From: Lysobacterales bacterium 15-68-25
Lineage (GTDB): Bacteria > Pseudomonadota > Gammaproteobacteria > Xanthomonadales > Rhodanobacteraceae
Assembly: GCA_002279065.1 (NCBI GenBank)
Contig: NCKB01000003.1
Location: forward strand, 124,001 to 188,000
Length of the DNA stretch: 64,000 nucleotides
Reading direction: 5' to 3'
Shown here: piece after piece, positions 1 through 8,500 of the stretch
How positions within the stretch are numbered: position 1 is the first letter of the stretch
How the letters are laid out: the number at the start of each line of letters is the position of its first letter
Notes under the pieces: model-generated
The model's input: only the letters and a program-made list of their open reading frames with translations
Database searches by the model: none
What the model was told of the DNA's origin: nothing
Program-made: the position numbers and the translations under genes

Positions 1-422
1 TCGTGTTCCAGTCGTTCCACCTGCTGCCCGCGCTCACCGCCGAAGAAAACGTGATGCTGCCGCTGGAGCTCGAGGGCGCGCGGGATGCACGAGCGCGCGC
101 CCGCGAGGCGCTGGACGCGGTCGGCCTGACGCCACGGCGTCGACACTACCCGGCGCAACTGTCCGGAGGCGAGCAGCAGCGCGTGGCGATCGCCCGCGCC
201 TTCGTGCACGGTCCGCGCCTGCTGTTCGCCGACGAACCGACCGGCAATCTCGACCAACGCACCGGCCGGCATGTCGCCGACCTGCTGTTCGCGCTCAACC
301 GCGACCGCCGGACCACCCTCGTGCTGGTCACCCACGACGTCACCCTCGCCAGCCGTTGCCAGCGTCGCATCGAGCTGGCCGAGGGCGGCGTGGTGGACGC
401 CGACCGGGGCACCACCGCATGA
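1..422 (+). CDS. ABC transporter ATP-binding protein, LolD/YbbA type (5' end outside window)
   Basis: This is the ATPase subunit of an ABC transporter. It should power the FtsX-type permease encoded immediately downstream at the inner membrane. The visible 139 residues carry the Q-loop (FQSFHLLPAL), the signature LSGGEQQRVAIARA, Walker B LLFADEPTGNLD and the switch histidine in VTHD, all as in the MacB/LolD/YbbA family. The Walker A part lies upstream of the window, so the gene is cut by the edge rather than broken. Its TGA overlaps the ATG of the next gene (ATGA), which indicates translational coupling. Family membership is clear. The substrate cannot be told; YbbA-YbbP-like export is the nearest guess. 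Confidence 0.93.
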   Translation, partial: VFQSFHLLPALTAEENVMLPLELEGARDARARAREALDAVGLTPRRRHYPAQLSGGEQQRVAIARAFVHGPRLLFADEPTGNLDQRTGRHVADLLFALNRDRRTTLVLVTHDVTLASRCQRRIELAEGGVVDADRGTTA

Positions 423-2902
423 ACGTGCTGCCACTGGCCCTGCGCGGCCTGCGCCGCGAGTGGCATTTGCCGGAACTGCGCACACTGGCAGCCTCGCTGG
501 TGCTGGCGGTGGTCGCGCTGGGTGTGGTCGCCACGCTCGCCACGCGCATCGAGCGCGGCCTGCTGGCCAGCGCGGCGGAATTGATCGGCGGCGACGTCGG
601 CATCAGCGCGCCGCAGCCGCTGCCCCCGGTCTTCGCCCGCGAAGCGGCGGAGGATGGCCTGCGCGCCAGCCACATGGCGAGCTTCCCCAGCGTGGCCTTC
701 GCCAACGGCCAGAGCCAGTTGCTCGACGTGCAAGCCACCGATGCGACCTACCCGCTGCGTGGCACGCTGGAGCTCGCCGACGCACAGGGCAAGGTGCATG
801 CCGGGCACGCACCCGATACCGGCGCGGTCTACCTCGACCATCGCGCACTGGTCGCGCTGGGGCGCAAGGTCGGCGACACCGTACAGGTGGGCGGCCGCGA
901 CCTGCGCATCGCCGCGGAACTGGTGCGCCAACCCGACGGCGGCGAGCTGTTCGCACTCGCGCCCCGGGCGATCATGAGCCTGCCCGACGCGGAAGCGGCC
1001 GGCCTGCTGGGCGTCGGCAGCCGCGCGCGACACCGGCTGTTGCTGGCCGGCGAACCCGACCAGGTGCAGCGCTGGCGCCGCTGGGCAAAAGCGCAGCCTC
1101 TGCCGCAGGGTGCGCAGCTGGTCACCCCGGAGCAGACCCAGGAGCGCATGCGCACGGCGTTCGATCGCGCCAGCGCCTTCCTGCGCCTGACCGCCCTGCT
1201 CTCCGCACTGCTGGCGGGCGTGGCGATCGCGCTGGCGGCGCAGCGCTATGCGCGCCGCAAGACGCCGGAGGTGGCCCTGCTGCGCGCGCTGGGCACGCCG
1301 CGCCGCCGCGTGCTGGCCCTGCTGCTGGGCACGCTCGGTGCGCTGGCGGTACCGGCCGTGGGGATCGGGATCGCGCTGGCCCTGGGGCTGGCGCAGGGGG
1401 CCTGGCTGATGGCCAGCCGGCTGTTCGGCAACGTGCCGACCGCGCTGCCGTTGCTGCCTGCCTTTGCCGCCGCCGCGGTGGGCGTGGCGGTGCTGGCCGG
1501 TTTCGCCCTGCCACCGCTTGCGCGGCTGGCCGACGTGCCTCCGGTGGCGGTGTTCCGCGCCAGCCTGGCGCGTCGCGTGCGCCGCTTCGACATCCTGTAC
1601 CTGGTACCGGCCGCGGTGGCGATTGCCCTGATCTGGCTGCAGAGCGACTCGCTGAAGATGGCCGGCATCCTTGCCGCCAGCCTGGCCGGGGTCGCCGCCC
1701 TGGCGGCCGGACTGGCCGCACTGCTGCTGTGGCTGGCCCGGCGGGTGGCGCCGGGCGCACATCCGGCGGTGCGACTGGGGCTGGCCGCGCTGGCACGCCG
1801 TCGTGGCCTGAGCCTGATCCAGGCCACCGCGCTGAGCCTGGGGCTGGTCGCCCTGCTGCTGCTCGCTGTGGTCGCGCCCTCGCTGCTGGACGGCTGGCGC
1901 CGCGAGCTGCCGGCCGACACGCCGAACTGGTTCGTGCTGAACCTGCAGGACGACCAGCGCAACGGCTTCGATAGTGCCGTGCGGCAACTGGGCGCGAAGG
2001 AGCTGAACATGCTGCCGCTGGCGGTTGGCAAGCTCGCCGCGATCAACGGCGTGCCCGCCGACCAGCTGAGCTTCACCGACCCGCGCGCGAAGGACTGGGT
2101 CGACCGCCAGCTGCGCGTATCCTGGACCGGCGCGCTGCCACCGTCGAACCAGGTGATCGCCGGCGACTGGTTTTCGCCACGGCCGGCGCATGCCGAGGTC
2201 TCGGTGGACACGATGTGGCGCGACATGTTCCACCTGAAGCTCGGCGACACGATGCGCTTCGCCATCGGCGAGACCAGCCTGGATGCCACCGTCACCAGCG
2301 TGCGCCAGGTCGACTGGAGCTCATTCCGGGTGAACTTCTTCCTGCTGCTGGACCCGGTGCATGCCGGCACGCTGCCACATACCTGGCTGGCCAGTTTCTA
2401 CCTGCCGCGCGGCCGCGCCGACGGGCTGGCGCGGGTGTCGCGCGACTACAGCAACCTGAGCCTGGTCGACGTCGACTCCTTGCTCGACCGCGTGCGTGAG
2501 ATCGTGCAGCGGGTAAGCAGTGCGGTGCGCTGGATCCTCGGCTTCAGCCTGCTCGCCGGTGCACTGGTACTGGCGGCAGCCCTGGCCTCCAGCGCGGCGG
2601 AGCGCCGTCACGAAGCCGCCCTGCTGCGCACGCTGGGTGCACGACGCGGGCAACTGCGCGTGGCGGCAGCCTGCGAGTTCGCCCTGCTCGGCGCGGTGGC
2701 GGGGCTGACCGCGGCGCTCGGCGCGGCCGGCGCCGGCTGGTGGCTGGGCCGGGCGGTGTTCCATATCGAGCACTTCGTACCGCCACTCGGGACGCTGGCG
2801 CTGTACGCCTTGCTGGCGGCCATCGTGGTGATGCTGCTCGGCCTGGCCGGCACCCGCCGCGTCGTCCGCACCTCGCCCATGCGACTCTTGCGCGAGGGCT
2901 GA
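419..2902 (+). CDS. FtsX-like ABC transporter permease (YbbP-like)
   Basis: An 827-residue membrane protein forming the permease half of the transporter started by the upstream ATPase gene. I chose the ATG at 419, which overlaps the ATPase stop by four bases, over an in-frame ATG about 20 codons upstream. It has one N-terminal membrane segment (about residues 25-45), a periplasmic region, and a three-helix FtsX block at about 260-390. Further helices follow at about 405-510, then a second periplasmic region and a C-terminal FtsX block at about 705-825. Length and duplicated layout match YbbP-type permeases (about 800 residues) rather than LolC/E or MacB. These transporters are often mechanotransmission or lipid/peptide exporters; the cargo here is unknown. 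Confidence 0.93.
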   Translation: MNVLPLALRGLRREWHLPELRTLAASLVLAVVALGVVATLATRIERGLLASAAELIGGDVGISAPQPLPPVFAREAAEDGLRASHMASFPSVAFANGQSQLLDVQATDATYPLRGTLELADAQGKVHAGHAPDTGAVYLDHRALVALGRKVGDTVQVGGRDLRIAAELVRQPDGGELFALAPRAIMSLPDAEAAGLLGVGSRARHRLLLAGEPDQVQRWRRWAKAQPLPQGAQLVTPEQTQERMRTAFDRASAFLRLTALLSALLAGVAIALAAQRYARRKTPEVALLRALGTPRRRVLALLLGTLGALAVPAVGIGIALALGLAQGAWLMASRLFGNVPTALPLLPAFAAAAVGVAVLAGFALPPLARLADVPPVAVFRASLARRVRRFDILYLVPAAVAIALIWLQSDSLKMAGILAASLAGVAALAAGLAALLLWLARRVAPGAHPAVRLGLAALARRRGLSLIQATALSLGLVALLLLAVVAPSLLDGWRRELPADTPNWFVLNLQDDQRNGFDSAVRQLGAKELNMLPLAVGKLAAINGVPADQLSFTDPRAKDWVDRQLRVSWTGALPPSNQVIAGDWFSPRPAHAEVSVDTMWRDMFHLKLGDTMRFAIGETSLDATVTSVRQVDWSSFRVNFFLLLDPVHAGTLPHTWLASFYLPRGRADGLARVSRDYSNLSLVDVDSLLDRVREIVQRVSSAVRWILGFSLLAGALVLAAALASSAAERRHEAALLRTLGARRGQLRVAAACEFALLGAVAGLTAALGAAGAGWWLGRAVFHIEHFVPPLGTLALYALLAAIVVMLLGLAGTRRVVRTSPMRLLREG

Positions 2903-2949
2903 GCGCGCCGCCACCATCGCCGGATTCCCCCAAGCGCCCGGAGTTGGTC

Positions 2950-3579
2950 ATGTACACGCTCTACTACTCTCCCGGCACCGCCAGCATGGTGGTGCACATG
3001 GCCCTGATCGAGACCGGCGCCCCGTTCGAGCTGAAGCAGGTGGACATCGAGCAGGGAGCGCAGCGCGATCCGGCGTATCTCGCGCTGAATCCGCGCGGCG
3101 TGGTGCCAACGCTGGTCATCGATGGTCGCCCGCGCCACGAGTCCGCCGCACTGCTGATGATGCTGGCCGATCGCCACCCGGCGGCCGGGCTCGCCCCGAT
3201 GCCTGGCTCACCGGAGCGCGAGGCGTTCCTGCAGTGGCTGGTCTACCTGAGCAACACGCTGATGTCGACTTACCGTTTCTGGTTCTACCCGCCTGAGCTC
3301 GGCTCGGCCGAGCATCCGCCGCAGGTCCGCGCCGCACTGGCGGCGAAGATCGAAGGCGTGTGGGATTACCTCGACCGCGAGCTGGCGGCGAACGGCCCGT
3401 ACCTGCTCGGCGACGACTTCAGTGCCGCCGACCTGCTGCTGGCGATGCTGATGCGCTGGTCGCGCAACATGCCGCGCCCGGCCAGCCAGTGGCCGGCGTT
3501 GGCGCGCCTGGCCGACCTGATCCGCGCCCGCCCGAGCTGGCAGCAGGTTTACGCCGTCGAAGGATTGAGCGGGTGGTGA
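2950..3579 (+). CDS. Glutathione S-transferase family protein
   Basis: A 209-residue cytosolic glutathione S-transferase. The N-terminal thioredoxin-like half begins with MYTLYYSPGTASMVVHMAL, where the Ser/Tyr near residues 6-10 are the usual glutathione-activating position, and it has the cis-proline motif GVVPTLV and the ESAALL glutathione-binding turn. The helical half follows, with a typical FSAADLLLAMLMRW region near residue 160. The start is the ATG with a CGGAG Shine-Dalgarno six bases upstream; the frame is open further upstream but that is shadow coding. The stop overlaps the next gene's GTG start (GTGA). The physiological electrophile is not inferable. gshB lies elsewhere in this window, so glutathione is made by this organism. 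Confidence 0.93.
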   Translation: MYTLYYSPGTASMVVHMALIETGAPFELKQVDIEQGAQRDPAYLALNPRGVVPTLVIDGRPRHESAALLMMLADRHPAAGLAPMPGSPEREAFLQWLVYLSNTLMSTYRFWFYPPELGSAEHPPQVRAALAAKIEGVWDYLDRELAANGPYLLGDDFSAADLLLAMLMRWSRNMPRPASQWPALARLADLIRARPSWQQVYAVEGLSGW

Positions 3580-4712
3580 GGTTCCTGCGCGACGCGCTCG
3601 AGTCGCGCCTGCTGCCGTGGCTGCGCACCGAATGGCTGCTGGCCGCGTTCGGCTCGCTCGCCGTACTGCTCGCGCTGGCCGACCCTCAGCCGCTGGAGCG
3701 CTACCAGGGCTGGCTCCAGGTGCCGACGCTGGCCGGCCTGATGGGCCTGATGATCGCCATCCAGGGCATCCGCGACAGCGGGCTGGTGCAGCGCGCGGCC
3801 ACCGTGCTGGTCACCCGCGCCCACTCGTTGCGCGGCCTCGGCCTGATGCTGGTGGCCGGCGCCGAGCTGCTGGCAATGGTGCTGACCAACGACGTCAGCC
3901 TGTTCCTGCTGGTGCCGCTGACCGTGGCCATCGCCGGCCTGTCCAACCTGCCGCTGGCGCGGATGGTGGTGCTGGAGGCGCTGGCGGTGAACGCGGGCTC
4001 GATGCTGAGCCCGATCGGCAACCCGCAGAACCTGCTGCTGTGGCAGTCCTCGCACCTGCCGTTCCTGGCCTTCGTGCAGGGCATGGCGCCTGCCTCGGCG
4101 CTGACTTCGCTGCTGCTGGCGGCGCTCACCGTGCTGTGGCTGCCGAAGGGCCGGATCACACTGGATCGCGAGGCGCTGGACGGGCGGCCGCTGTTCCCGC
4201 CGCTGGCGGTGCTGTCGGTGCTGGCGCTGGCGTCGATGGTGCTGATGATGGAGCACGGTCTGGCGCTGGAGGGCGCGCTCGGCCTGCTGCTGCCGTTCGC
4301 CCTGCTGGCGCGCGACAGCCTGAAGCGGATCGACTGGCCGCTGCTGGCCACCTTTGCGGCGATCTTCGCCGGGCTCGGCCACTTCGCCGCGCTGCCGGCA
4401 GTGGGCGGGCTGCTCGACCGGTTCGATTTCGGGCAGCCGCTCACGCTGTATCTCGGCGGCCTGCTGGGTTCGCAGCTGATCAGCAACGTGCCGGCCACCG
4501 TGCTGCTGCTGGAGCGTGCGCACGATCCGATCGCCCTGGCCACCGCGGTCAACCTGGGTGGCTTCGGGCTGGTGGTCGGGTCGCTGGCCAACCTGATCGC
4601 CCTGCGGCTGGCGCGCCTGCCGCAGGGGCTGCGGCAGTTCCACCGCGTGTCGATCCCGTTCCTGCTGGTGAGCGCGCCACTGGTCTACCTGGCGACGCGC
4701 TGGCTCGGCTGA
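3576..4712 (+). CDS. ArsB/NhaD/SLC13-like ion transporter
   Basis: A 378-residue polytopic inner-membrane carrier of the ion-transporter superfamily. Two family hallmarks are visible. TNDVSLFLLVPLT (about residues 106-118) and SMLSPIGNPQNLLLW (about 143-157) are the re-entrant loop motifs of arsenite/citrate/sodium-proton type permeases. A second-half counterpart is the NVPATVLLLE segment near 304-313. Start is GTG 3576, overlapping the GST stop as GTGA; GTG 3573 is one codon earlier and equally possible. At about 380 residues it is shorter than NhaD or ArsB (about 430-480). Coupling to a glutathione S-transferase might suggest anion or oxyanion export, but this is inference only. Confidence 0.87.
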   Translation: MRFLRDALESRLLPWLRTEWLLAAFGSLAVLLALADPQPLERYQGWLQVPTLAGLMGLMIAIQGIRDSGLVQRAATVLVTRAHSLRGLGLMLVAGAELLAMVLTNDVSLFLLVPLTVAIAGLSNLPLARMVVLEALAVNAGSMLSPIGNPQNLLLWQSSHLPFLAFVQGMAPASALTSLLLAALTVLWLPKGRITLDREALDGRPLFPPLAVLSVLALASMVLMMEHGLALEGALGLLLPFALLARDSLKRIDWPLLATFAAIFAGLGHFAALPAVGGLLDRFDFGQPLTLYLGGLLGSQLISNVPATVLLLERAHDPIALATAVNLGGFGLVVGSLANLIALRLARLPQGLRQFHRVSIPFLLVSAPLVYLATRWLG

Positions 4713-4722
4713 GGCCCGCGTT

Positions 4723-5496
4723 TCAGTCGTCGTCGCGCGGCACGCTGACCTTGCCCTTCACACCGCTGTAGTCGACGTCGCCGCTGCCCTTGGCGCCGAG
4801 CGAAAGGTCGCCGCCGACGTCGCGCACCTCGAGGTCGCCCGAGCCGAGCGTGTCCGCATGCACGCTGCCGCCGACGTGCTTCAGGGTCACGTCGCCCGAA
4901 CCGATGCTGCCCACGCTGGCATCGCCACGCACGCCATCGACGCGGGCATCGCCCGAGCCGACCGAGCCGATCGACAGGCTGCCCACGTCATTGGCGTCCA
5001 CGTCGCCGGAACCCACGCTGGTGGCGAAGCGCCCGGCGATGTGCCTGACGTGCAGGTCGCCGGAGCCGACCTGGCTGTCCAGTTGCTGCAGGTCGCTGAC
5101 ATCCGCATCGCCCGATCCGACCGCCACGGTCACGGGCATGCCGGCCGGCAGCTTCACGTTCACGTCCAGGCTGCTGTAGGTGTTGCCGAACAGCCGGAAA
5201 TGCATGCCATCGCGGCGGGCCAGCTCGATGATCAGCTGGTCGCCCTCGCGGCGCGATTCCACCGTGAGGCTGTCCAGGATGTCCTTGTCCGAGGCGCAGG
5301 CGCGGCCGTCGAGCGTAAGCGCGGTCGCCGACGGGCTGCCCGTCACGTGGAGGTCTTCGGCATGCACGGCGATCTGCACGCTGCGCACGCCTTTCAGGTC
5401 GTCGTGCAGCTGGCGGGGTGCCTCGTATTTGCATTGGCTGGCGGCCAGCGCGGGCAACGGGGCAAGCAGGGCGGCGAGCAGCAGGATGTGGCGCAT
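4723..5496 (-). CDS. Secreted GIN/DUF2807-like beta-helix protein with seven GSGD repeats
   Basis: A 257-residue exported protein. The start chosen is the MRHILLL methionine, preceded by GGAG about ten bases upstream; an in-frame ATG 20 codons earlier lacks such support. A signal peptide ends near residue 19 (LPALAAS). The C-terminal half is a chain of seven GSGD motifs spaced about 15-22 residues apart, alternating with short hydrophobic strands. This is the pattern of the putative auto-transporter adhesin head (GIN, DUF2807) right-handed beta-helix. It probably sits in the periplasm or on the surface. Function is unknown for the family; some members accompany cell-envelope stress genes. It is divergent from the next gene, sharing a 141-bp intergenic region. 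Confidence 0.85.
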   Translation of the reverse strand: MRHILLLAALLAPLPALAASQCKYEAPRQLHDDLKGVRSVQIAVHAEDLHVTGSPSATALTLDGRACASDKDILDSLTVESRREGDQLIIELARRDGMHFRLFGNTYSSLDVNVKLPAGMPVTVAVGSGDADVSDLQQLDSQVGSGDLHVRHIAGRFATSVGSGDVDANDVGSLSIGSVGSGDARVDGVRGDASVGSIGSGDVTLKHVGGSVHADTLGSGDLEVRDVGGDLSLGAKGSGDVDYSGVKGKVSVPRDDD

Positions 5497-5637
5497 GTCG
5501 ATCTCCGGTGGCGGGAATACCCCGCTCAGATGCACCGGAGCCGGAAAGGGTTGCAAGCGGGCGGTGGAACCGGGTCAACGACGGCGCAGCCGCGACGTTC
5601 ATGGCGCCCATGCATTCATCCGCATCCGGAGACCGCC

Positions 5638-6159
5638 ATGCAACACAAGACCCTGCTCGTCTCGACCCTGGCCCTGCTGATCGGGGGTGCTGCTTCCCTC
5701 GCAGTGGCGCAGGACAGAACGCCCCCCGCACCCTCCCCCGCGCCGCCGATGACCGGTCCGCACGGCATGCCCGCCGCTCCCGGCATCGACCGGCGCGGCG
5801 ACTGGATGCGCCGGAGCCCCGATATCCGCAGGATGGGCGAAGAAGGCGGCGGCGTGATCGCCGACCTGCACGGCCTGGAGCGCCTCTATCGCGAAGCGGG
5901 CCGGACCCGTGAGCTCGTCGGCATCTACAACGAAGTGCTGGCCAAGTCGCAGGATCCCCGCGTGCGCGCCTACGCCTACCACCACCTGGCACGGGTGCAG
6001 GCGCAGCCGGCCAACCTCGACGCCGCCATCGCCACGATGCGCAGGAGCCTGGATGAAAGCCTGGCCAACGACGCCAAGCGTCACGCCGAGATGGAACAGC
6101 TGCGCGCGCGCTGGCAGCAGAACCAGGCGGATGCAGCGAAGGACGGCGGCGGCAAGTGA
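5638..6159 (+). CDS. Exported hypothetical protein with TPR-like helices
   Basis: A 173-residue protein with a clear signal peptide (MQHKTLLVSTLALLIGGAAS, cleavage near AVAQ-D at 23-25). A proline-rich stretch follows (about 27-50). The C-terminal helical region (about 75-165) contains phrases such as LERLYREAGRTRELVGIYNE and AYAYHHLARVQAQPANLDAA that resemble one or two tetratricopeptide hairpins. The start has GGAGA at a good spacing. It is probably periplasmic. No enzyme motif is seen and I do not recognise an orthologue with a known role. It is convergent with mazG and divergent from the GSGD-repeat gene. Confidence 0.8.
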   Translation: MQHKTLLVSTLALLIGGAASLAVAQDRTPPAPSPAPPMTGPHGMPAAPGIDRRGDWMRRSPDIRRMGEEGGGVIADLHGLERLYREAGRTRELVGIYNEVLAKSQDPRVRAYAYHHLARVQAQPANLDAAIATMRRSLDESLANDAKRHAEMEQLRARWQQNQADAAKDGGGK

Positions 6160-6186
6160 GTCGCCCTTCCGCGGCGGGCGCAGGCG

Positions 6187-6999
6187 CTACGCCTTGCCGC
6201 GGCCTTCCTCACGCTTGACGGCACCCCAGAGCGCTTCCTGCGCCGCCAGATCGCTCTGGGCCAGCGGCTGGCCGGCTTCCTCCGCGAGGGCCTCCATGCG
6301 GCGGAAGCGCCGCTCGAACTTGGCATTGGCGCGGCGCAGGGCCTGCGAGAAATCCACGCCCGCGTGGCGGGCCAGATTGATCAGTACGAAGGCGACATCG
6401 CCGATCTCGTCTTCCAGCCGGTCGACGGCGGCACCCGCGGCGAACTCCGCCCGCACCTCCTCGACTTCTTCGGCCAGCTTCTCCAGCACCGGCGCAGGAT
6501 CGGACCACTCGAACCCGACCCGGGCCGCCTTCTCCTGCAGCTTCTGCGCCCGTTTCCACTCGGGCAGGCCGCGCGAGACACCGGCCAACGCACTGGCATC
6601 GTGGGGATCGCCCTTCGCGGCGCGCTCTTCGGCCTTGATCGCCTCCCACGCCGCCTTCTGCGCCTCGACGTCGTCGTAGCTGACGTCACCGAACACGTGC
6701 GGGTGACGGCGGATCATCTTGTCGCTGATCGCGTGGGCGACGTCGGCAAAGTCGAACAGCCCGCGCTCGCGCGCCATCTGCGCGTGGAACACCACCTGCA
6801 GCAGCAGGTCGCCGAGCTCGTCGCGCAGTTCCGGCCAGTCCTGCCGATCGATCGCGTCGGCCACCTCGTACGCCTCCTCGATCGTGTACGGCGCGATGGT
6901 GGCGAAGTCCTGCTGCAGGTCCCATGGACACCCACCCTGCGGGTCGCGCAGGCGGGCCATGATGGCGAGCAGGTCGTCGAGACTGTGGCGGTCGGTCAT
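6187..6999 (-). CDS. mazG: Nucleoside triphosphate pyrophosphohydrolase MazG
   Basis: A 270-residue all-alpha NTP pyrophosphohydrolase that hydrolyses (d)NTPs to NMP and pyrophosphate, cleaning the nucleotide pool. The first MazG domain has LRDPQGGCPWDLQQDF at residues 16-31 and the metal-binding helix EEAYEVADAI plus ELRDELGDLLLQVVFH near 40-75. The second domain repeats the pattern (EEVEEVRAEF and RLEDEIGDVAFVLINLARH near 180-220). Length matches E. coli MazG (263). The ATG at 6999 is the first that keeps only the MazG homology; the open frame upstream overlaps cysQ and is not coding. It follows cysQ on the same strand after 92 bp, so co-transcription is possible. Confidence 0.97.
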   Translation of the reverse strand: MTDRHSLDDLLAIMARLRDPQGGCPWDLQQDFATIAPYTIEEAYEVADAIDRQDWPELRDELGDLLLQVVFHAQMARERGLFDFADVAHAISDKMIRRHPHVFGDVSYDDVEAQKAAWEAIKAEERAAKGDPHDASALAGVSRGLPEWKRAQKLQEKAARVGFEWSDPAPVLEKLAEEVEEVRAEFAAGAAVDRLEDEIGDVAFVLINLARHAGVDFSQALRRANAKFERRFRRMEALAEEAGQPLAQSDLAAQEALWGAVKREEGRGKA

Positions 7000-7029
7000 G
7001 GGCAGGCCGGGCGACTGGGTTTTCGTGGG

Positions 7030-7057
7030 AGCGCGCCGTGTGTGCGATCGGCGCGCT
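7030..7057. repeat. REP-like palindrome in the cysQ-mazG gap
   Basis: A perfect inverted repeat (AGCGCGCCG at 7030-7038, CGGCGCGCT at 7049-7057) with a ten-base loop, preceded by GTGG on the plus strand. The GTGGGAGCG head followed by a GC palindrome is the look of the short REP elements common between genes in Xanthomonadaceae and Pseudomonas. It lies between the cysQ stop and mazG start and has no T-tract. It could therefore shape the mRNA but is not a classic terminator. Confidence 0.45.
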
Positions 7058-7091
7058 GGTAGGCTGCGGCGTGCGCGAACGGTTGCGTGCG

Positions 7092-7907
7092 TCAGCCGAG
7101 CCCGAGCGCCAGCCGCTCGGCCCAGTCGATCTCCGAATCGCCTACGGCGACGAACTCCGGGTTGAGCAGCGACTCGCCGCGGTTGTAGCGCAGCGGCATG
7201 CCTTCCAGGTCGAGCACCGCCCCGCCGGCTTCCTCCAGCACGCACTGCGCGGCAGCCGTGTCCCACTCGCTGGTCGGGCCGCGGCGCAGGTAGAGGTCGG
7301 CATCGGCCCGGGCGATCAGGCAGAACTTCAGCGAGGAGCCCATCGCCAGCGTGGTGAACGGGCCACCCAGCAACTGCTCGAGCAGCACCGCATCGCTGCC
7401 GCCGTGCGAGCGGCTGCCGGCGACCACCGGCGGATCGGACAGGGCCCGGCTGCGCATCGGCAGCCAGCCCTCGTCGTCGCGACGCATCCAGGCGCCACCG
7501 CCGCGCTCGGCCGCGTAGACCTCGTCCATAGCCGGCGCCAGCACCACGCCCAGCACGGGCCGGTGATGGTCGATCAGCGCGATGTTCACGGTGAACTCGC
7601 CGTTGCGCTTGACGAACTCGCGGGTGCCGTCGAGCGGATCGACCAGCCAGTAACGGTCCCAGCCCTGGCGTATCGCCCATTCGCAGGCGCTGGCCTCCTC
7701 GGAGATCACCGGAAGCACCTCGTCCAGCGCCGCCAGGCCCTGGGCGATCACCGTCTGCGCGGCGAGATCGGCGGCGGTCAGCGGCGAACGGTCGTCCTTG
7801 TGCTCGACGTCGAAATCGCTGGCGTAGACCGCCATGATGGCGTCGCCGGCATTGCGGGCGATCGCCACGATGCGGGCCAGCAGGGGGGAGAACGGTACGG
7901 TGCTCAT
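7092..7907 (-). CDS. cysQ: 3'(2'),5'-bisphosphate nucleotidase CysQ
   Basis: A 271-residue member of the inositol monophosphatase superfamily. CysQ removes the 3'-phosphate of PAP/PAPS, recycling the by-product of sulfate assimilation. Visible metal-site motifs are ISEE (near residue 69-72), WLVDPLDGTREF (about 86-97) and the C-terminal WDTAAAQCVLEEAGG (about 210-224). These are the three signatures of Mg2+/Li+-sensitive phosphatases, and the TREF after DPLDG is typical of CysQ. Its ATG overlaps the nudE stop as ATGA, so the two are translationally coupled. Confidence 0.95.
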   Translation of the reverse strand: MSTVPFSPLLARIVAIARNAGDAIMAVYASDFDVEHKDDRSPLTAADLAAQTVIAQGLAALDEVLPVISEEASACEWAIRQGWDRYWLVDPLDGTREFVKRNGEFTVNIALIDHHRPVLGVVLAPAMDEVYAAERGGGAWMRRDDEGWLPMRSRALSDPPVVAGSRSHGGSDAVLLEQLLGGPFTTLAMGSSLKFCLIARADADLYLRRGPTSEWDTAAAQCVLEEAGGAVLDLEGMPLRYNRGESLLNPEFVAVGDSEIDWAERLALGLG

Positions 7908-8461
7908 GAGCGTTCGAACCGGCCGGCAAGGTATTCGCGGGCCATGAACAGGGCGGCGATCGAACGACCCTCGGTGACGTCGTCGCGAGCGATCAGCGTG
8001 TGCAGCTCGGCCAGTTTCCAGGGCACCACTTCCAGCTCCTCCGGTTCGTCGCCCTGCAGGCGTTCGGGATACAGGTCCTGCGCCAGCACCACGTGTGCCA
8101 TGTGGGTCATGTAGGCGGGCGCCAGCGAAAGGTGGTGCAGGATGGTGAGCTTGCGCGCGCCGTAGCCGACCTCCTCCTTCAGCTCGCGGTCGGCACCCTG
8201 CTCCACCGTCTCGTCCTGATCCAGTCGCCCCTTGGGCAGACCCAGCTCGTAGCGACCCAGGCCAGCAGCGTACTCGTTGACCAGCAGCACCGTCTCGTCG
8301 TCGATCATCGGCACGATGATCACCGCCCCGAGCCCGTGCGACTTCAGCCGCTCATAGGTGCGCTGCTCGCCGTTGGAAAACTCCAGGTCGAGCTGCTCGG
8401 CGCGGAGGAAGTTGCTCTGCGCGATATCGCGCCGGGCATGGATGATCGGGAGCTTGGCCAT
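7904..8461 (-). CDS. nudE: ADP compounds hydrolase NudE (Nudix)
   Basis: A 185-residue Nudix hydrolase acting on ADP-ribose, NADH and Ap3A-type dinucleotides. The Nudix box runs from GLPKGRLDQDETVEQGADRELKEEVGYG (about residues 95-121) and keeps the REL-x-EEV-G core residues. Length and the N-terminal HARRDIAQSNFLRAEQLDLEFSNGE region match NudE orthologues of gammaproteobacteria. The gene couples to cysQ through a four-base overlap, a pairing also seen in pseudomonads. Together with MazG this makes a nucleotide house-cleaning group. Confidence 0.95.
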   Translation of the reverse strand: MAKLPIIHARRDIAQSNFLRAEQLDLEFSNGEQRTYERLKSHGLGAVIIVPMIDDETVLLVNEYAAGLGRYELGLPKGRLDQDETVEQGADRELKEEVGYGARKLTILHHLSLAPAYMTHMAHVVLAQDLYPERLQGDEPEELEVVPWKLAELHTLIARDDVTEGRSIAALFMAREYLAGRFERS

Positions 8462-8500
8462 CGGCCGATTGTAGCCCGTCGTCTGCCGCCCGGCTGCGAC

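Noticed and set aside
146-2233. A 695-codon minus-strand frame opposite the ABC permease
   Set aside because: Shadow of the permease; composition dominated by Gln, Arg and His.
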